Below are positions 6,186-9,097 of a DNA stretch of 9,097 bases, in pieces; the first letter of the stretch is position 1; each line of letters opens with the position of its first letter. The position numbers and the translations under genes are program-made. Source of the DNA: Gammaproteobacteria bacterium (GTDB lineage Bacteria > Pseudomonadota > Gammaproteobacteria > Pseudomonadales > Azotimanducaceae_A); NCBI GenBank assembly GCA_028819775.1, contig JAPPKV010000152.1, forward strand, positions 1-9,097. Reading direction: 5' to 3'. The notes beneath the pieces were generated by a model. The model was not told the origin of the DNA and did not search any database. It saw only the letters and a list, made by a program, of their open reading frames with translations.

Positions 6186-6902
6186 CTAGCTCGTACCACG
6201 ATCGGCGGTCCCACCGAGCGCAGCGTCCAGAGCAAGCTGAAGTCTTCTGTTTTCGATCCGTAGTCGAGTCATTTCCTCGTCCAGCTCTTCCAAGTCGTCC
6301 TCGGTCTCCCTCCCATCCGCATTCTGCGCACGAATCCAGTCATGCCTTTCCCTCATGAACTGAGTCAGGCGTTCCTCAAACTGGCTGACCTCCATTTCGT
6401 CGTCCGATGACACCACCTGTAAGTCCCTGCGTAGTGCCTCGACGACCGTGCCGGGCGTGTGTCCCTCGCTTCCGTCCGCAGGAAAGAATGATGACGTGTC
6501 ACGGCACTGCTTGACGTAGCCTGTCAGTACACCGACGAGGGCAGTCTCCCCGACCAAACATGCCTGGGCAACCGCACCATCCAGCCATGCCTGATCATCC
6601 TTGTCCAAGTCTGCGTTCTCTGATGCATCCAGAAGTTCTTCAATGAACTTTGCATAGGCCTTGATCTTAAAGTCAAAGAGTTTCGTACGAAATTCTTTCT
6701 GCGTCTCGAATCGCGATTGATAGTGGATCGTCACTCCTACAGAAGCGACGACTAAGACGACACCAAGAACTGCGGCGAGGATTTCCGTAGTGAAATCCGT
6801 AATCTCCCTTGCAAACATTGCATGAAGCAAGAGACCAACGGTGAAACAGAGTGCTACAACGAGGCTGATGACAACGAAACTAGTAAACGATGCGTTATTC
6901 AT
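6186..6902 (-). CDS. Orphan protein with two membrane helices and a C-terminal coiled coil
   Basis: A 238-residue protein I do not recognise. Two N-terminal hydrophobic helices (about 9-29, SFVVISLVVALCFTVGLLL and following; and 41-60, ILAAVLGVVLVVASVGVTIH) are joined by a short charged loop. A basic amphipathic stretch follows (QKEFRTKLFDFKIKAYAKF, 68-86), then a mostly helical soluble domain, and an acidic heptad-rich coiled coil at ~199-226 (LEELDEEMTRLRIENRRLQL). There is no enzymatic motif. A good ribosome binding site (AAGGTGAG, 9 bases before the ATG) supports the start at 6902. Base composition is clearly poorer in GC than both neighbours, for example 6661-6720, which suggests recent acquisition. 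It is convergent with the SbcCD-like operon and lies between remnant 2 and the intact LVIVD gene. 2TM-plus-soluble-domain layouts occur in membrane effectors of defence systems (SLATT-type), but no specific relationship can be shown. Confidence 0.82.
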   Translation of the reverse strand: MNNASFTSFVVISLVVALCFTVGLLLHAMFAREITDFTTEILAAVLGVVLVVASVGVTIHYQSRFETQKEFRTKLFDFKIKAYAKFIEELLDASENADLDKDDQAWLDGAVAQACLVGETALVGVLTGYVKQCRDTSSFFPADGSEGHTPGTVVEALRRDLQVVSSDDEMEVSQFEERLTQFMRERHDWIRAQNADGRETEDDLEELDEEMTRLRIENRRLQLALDAALGGTADRGTS

Positions 6903-6973
6903 GACCGCAACTCACCTTGTCGTGAGAGTACCGAATGGTGGGTTTGCTGCGGTTTCGGAAAGGCACCGCGGCA

Positions 6974-9031
6974 TCACTGCGGCTCGCCCAGGTTCACCGG
7001 CTCCGGATCCACCAGCTTCACCGCCCACAGGCCCGAGTGGTGGTCGGCGACGAAGATGTTCCCCTTGTAGGGCTGCGGTCCCCAGACCATTGGCGCGTTC
7101 GGGATGAAGCTCTCGGGGTCCTGCGGCCAGAAGACCGCGATCTCGCGTCCCTGGCGGTAGAGGTCGCCGCGCAACTCGCCCGAGATGTCCACCACCCGCA
7201 GGCCGCCGTTGTAGTAGCCGATGTAGAGGATGTCGTCCTCGATCCACAGGTTGTGGGTTCCCGCCTCGGGCACCTGGTAGCGCGCCACCTCGCGGGCGTC
7301 CTCCCACTCGTCCCACTCGTAGATGTGGATCCAGCCCGCCGCCCGGTCGGGAGTATCCGACTCGCCGATCGTCTGGTAGGGGAACGCCTCGTCTCCCCCG
7401 ATCATCAGGAACTTGCCGGTCGACTGGCTCCGGTAGGGATAGGCGGCGTGGTTCCAGCCGCTCGGGGACGGCGCGCTCCCGAGCATTACCGGGTTGTTCG
7501 GGGCGCCGCCCTGGCCGCCGCCGCCAACGTCGACCGCAACGATCCCGTCGTCCCAGTTGGACGAATAGGCGATCCCGTCCACGACCCAGACGTCATGGAT
7601 GGAGTGGCCGGGGGTGTCCAGTTCGAAACGCCCCACCCGGTACGGGTTCTCCGGGTCCTCGGCGTTCAGGATGTCGAAACGGCGTCCCGCCGAGAGCGCG
7701 TAGATGTGGTCCTCGGCGATGAAGACGTTGTGGACCCCGCCGGTGAGCTGGTCGTCGTAGCGGGCGATCACCTGCACCCCGCTCTGGGGATCGCTCACGT
7801 CGAGGATCACGAGACCGTTCCGCCGGTTGGAAGCGCCTTCCCGGCTGATGACGCAGAACTTCCCGTCCTCGGAGACCTTTACGTCGTTCACTGTCCGGGC
7901 GTCCACCCGAACGGTGTCGATGAGCGACATCGCCGCGGGGTCGGTGACGTCCCAGAAGTAGGCGTGGCCGTCGGCGCCCCAGGTACCGGTCACCGCGTAG
8001 TCCCGGCCGTCGGTGCCCTCCCAGACCCAGAGATCCGAGGTGTAGCGGTCGCGGACGGGGCCCTGCCCCACGATCTCGACGTCCTTCCGCACCTTCCGGG
8101 ACGTCACCGCCACGGTGGCGCTCGCCGACGTCGTGAACCCGTCGGCGATCACCGTGTGGGTCCCCGAACGCTCGGCCACAAAGGCGCCGTCGGCGTCCAC
8201 CTGCCCGATGGCGCCCGGCGCCACGATCCCGTCCGCCGGCACCCCGAGGGTCGCGAACTGGACCGGGTAGTCGGGGACTTCGTTCCCCGCGGCGTCGGTC
8301 ACCTTCGCCTTGAAGAAGACCACGTCGCCAGTGCGGATCGCTTCGTCCGGCGCCCCGGTCAGCGTGATGGAGGCGACCGGGTTGGCGAGCACCTCGATCG
8401 CGGTGTCGCTCGACGCTTCCTCGGCGGAGACGGTGATGGTCGTCCGTCCCGCTCCGGTCAGGGCGAGCGTCCCGAAGGCGTCCACGCTCGCCACCGACGG
8501 ATCGGCGCTGCTCCAACGCACCTCGACGTCGCTGCGGTCCGCGCCCGAGATGTCGGTGACCGTCGAACGCAGCCCGATCTCGGTGCCGGCATAGAGGTGC
8601 CCCGGCAGGTTGGCGACCTCGACCGTGGCCACCGGCGGGTTGGGGATCGTCACCGGGATCTCCACCATCACCGCGGGCTCGGCCCGGCGGTCGGTGTCCT
8701 CGGGATCCTTCGGGACCATGGCGATCAGGGTGTGCTCGCCGGGCCGGAAGGCCTCCACGATCCCGGCGGGGTTCACGCCCACCGACCGGCGGCGACGCGA
8801 GAAGAAAACCACGGTCCGGTCCATGGCGTTGCCGTCGGCATCGCGGACGTCGGCCTCGAGGGTGGCCGTCGATCCCACCTCGAGCGTCAATTCGCTCGGG
8901 GTGATGACGAGTTCGGCGGGCTCGGGGCCGGCTGCCTCCTCGGCTTCCTCCTGGGCGAACGCCGGGAGGGCGAGCAGGAGGACGACGGCGGCCGCCACGG
9001 GGATGGGTTGAGGGCGGAAAGTACGGGTCAT
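6974..9031 (-). CDS. Secreted BIG_2-type Ig-like and LVIVD-repeat beta-propeller protein
   Basis: A 685-residue exported protein. The signal peptide is clear: MTRTFRPQP, a hydrophobic core VAAAVVLLLAL, and cleavage expected after AFA (26/27). Three bacterial Ig-like domains follow: ~38-128 (LTLEVGSTATLEADVRDADG), ~130-215 (VEVRWSSADPSVASVDAFG, a textbook BIG_2 motif) and ~215-310 (DVVFFKAKVTDAAGNEVPDY). From ~312 to the end lies a beta-propeller of LVIVD-type blades, with GLVILDVSDP near 405 and further blades GIVAVDVGG, GLRVVDIS and GLWAVKLVDP. No catalytic residues are evident; a surface adhesion or binding role fits but is not shown. GGAGGG lies 10 bases before the ATG. The gene is GC-rich like a resident gene. 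Its last ~22 codons are the sequence mirrored by the two remnants at 1847 and 6054. A 714-codon open frame on the opposite strand is a GC-driven shadow. Confidence 0.9.
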   Translation of the reverse strand: MTRTFRPQPIPVAAAVVLLLALPAFAQEEAEEAAGPEPAELVITPSELTLEVGSTATLEADVRDADGNAMDRTVVFFSRRRRSVGVNPAGIVEAFRPGEHTLIAMVPKDPEDTDRRAEPAVMVEIPVTIPNPPVATVEVANLPGHLYAGTEIGLRSTVTDISGADRSDVEVRWSSADPSVASVDAFGTLALTGAGRTTITVSAEEASSDTAIEVLANPVASITLTGAPDEAIRTGDVVFFKAKVTDAAGNEVPDYPVQFATLGVPADGIVAPGAIGQVDADGAFVAERSGTHTVIADGFTTSASATVAVTSRKVRKDVEIVGQGPVRDRYTSDLWVWEGTDGRDYAVTGTWGADGHAYFWDVTDPAAMSLIDTVRVDARTVNDVKVSEDGKFCVISREGASNRRNGLVILDVSDPQSGVQVIARYDDQLTGGVHNVFIAEDHIYALSAGRRFDILNAEDPENPYRVGRFELDTPGHSIHDVWVVDGIAYSSNWDDGIVAVDVGGGGQGGAPNNPVMLGSAPSPSGWNHAAYPYRSQSTGKFLMIGGDEAFPYQTIGESDTPDRAAGWIHIYEWDEWEDAREVARYQVPEAGTHNLWIEDDILYIGYYNGGLRVVDISGELRGDLYRQGREIAVFWPQDPESFIPNAPMVWGPQPYKGNIFVADHHSGLWAVKLVDPEPVNLGEPQ

Positions 9032-9097
9032 GGAGCGCGGTCCCTCCGTGCACGGGAATATACGCCCGGCGGCCGCTAGGGCAGCTTCGCTTCGACT
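9032..9097 (-). promoter_or_regulatory. Upstream region of the secreted protein gene
   Basis: On the minus strand a strong Shine-Dalgarno GGAGGG (9042-9047) lies 10 bases before the ATG. A -10-like TATATT (9057-9062) lies 25 bases before it and is the only AT-rich stretch in this leader. No recognisable -35 box is seen 17-18 bases further upstream. The ribosome binding site is well supported; the promoter is tentative. Confidence 0.45.

Noticed and set aside
1847..7041. Simple att direct repeats from one recent integration
   Set aside because: The copies are only about 81-83% identical with perfect runs in different parts, too diverged for attL/attR of a single recent event; an older or repeated process is more likely.
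6935..9079. 714-codon open frame on the plus strand opposite the secreted protein
   Set aside because: Its translation is low-complexity, rich in R, G, V, H and D, with no domain or signal; the minus frame has a signal peptide, Ig-like motifs and LVIVD blades. It is a GC-codon shadow.
1..9097. CRISPR array, tRNA, rRNA or insertion sequence
   Set aside because: No regularly spaced short repeats, no cloverleaf or rRNA-like stretch, and no transposase-like protein were seen on either strand.

Overview
The window is high-GC bacterial DNA made of a compact defence/DNA-processing cluster set against a large secreted housekeeping-type gene. The secreted gene is a bacterial Ig-like (BIG_2-type) plus LVIVD beta-propeller protein. 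From memory, that family is common in Gemmatimonadota and related high-GC environmental phyla, often from marine or sponge-associated metagenomes. The phylum is an inference; nothing here (no rRNA, no marker gene) proves it.

Layout, left to right. (1) Bases 1-150, minus strand: the open N-terminal part of a probable membrane protein without a normal start codon. (2) 160-198: an inverted repeat that overlaps the start of the next operon. (3) 191-1815, plus strand: an AbiEi antitoxin and AbiEii nucleotidyltransferase toxin pair, a type IV toxin-antitoxin / abortive infection module whose genes overlap by 4 bases. (4) 1847-1912, minus strand: a 21-codon scar of the 3' end of an LVIVD-type gene. 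(5) 2066-6039, plus strand: a two-gene operon of an SbcD/Mre11/YhaO-like metallophosphoesterase and an SbcC/Rad50/YhaN-like ATPase. The ATPase has a central hydrophobic hairpin where a classical Rad50 has its zinc hook. (6) 6054-6122, minus strand: a second 3'-end scar of an LVIVD-type gene. (7) 6186-6902, minus strand: a low-GC orphan gene for a protein with two membrane helices and a C-terminal coiled coil. (8) 6974-9031, minus strand: the intact secreted BIG/LVIVD protein, whose 3' end is the sequence the two scars resemble.

The AbiE pair should work as an autoregulated toxin-antitoxin unit. The SbcCD-like pair should form a nuclease-ATPase complex, probably tethered to the membrane, acting on DNA ends or structures. 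The 2TM protein is an unassigned accessory gene. The most notable structure is the arrangement itself: gene modules separated by short, same-orientation remnants of the 3' end of an LVIVD gene, all ending at a stop codon and all losing similarity about 22 codons upstream of it. This suggests repeated insertion at, or replacement next to, the 3' ends of LVIVD-family genes. No integrase, transposase, tRNA, rRNA or CRISPR array is visible.
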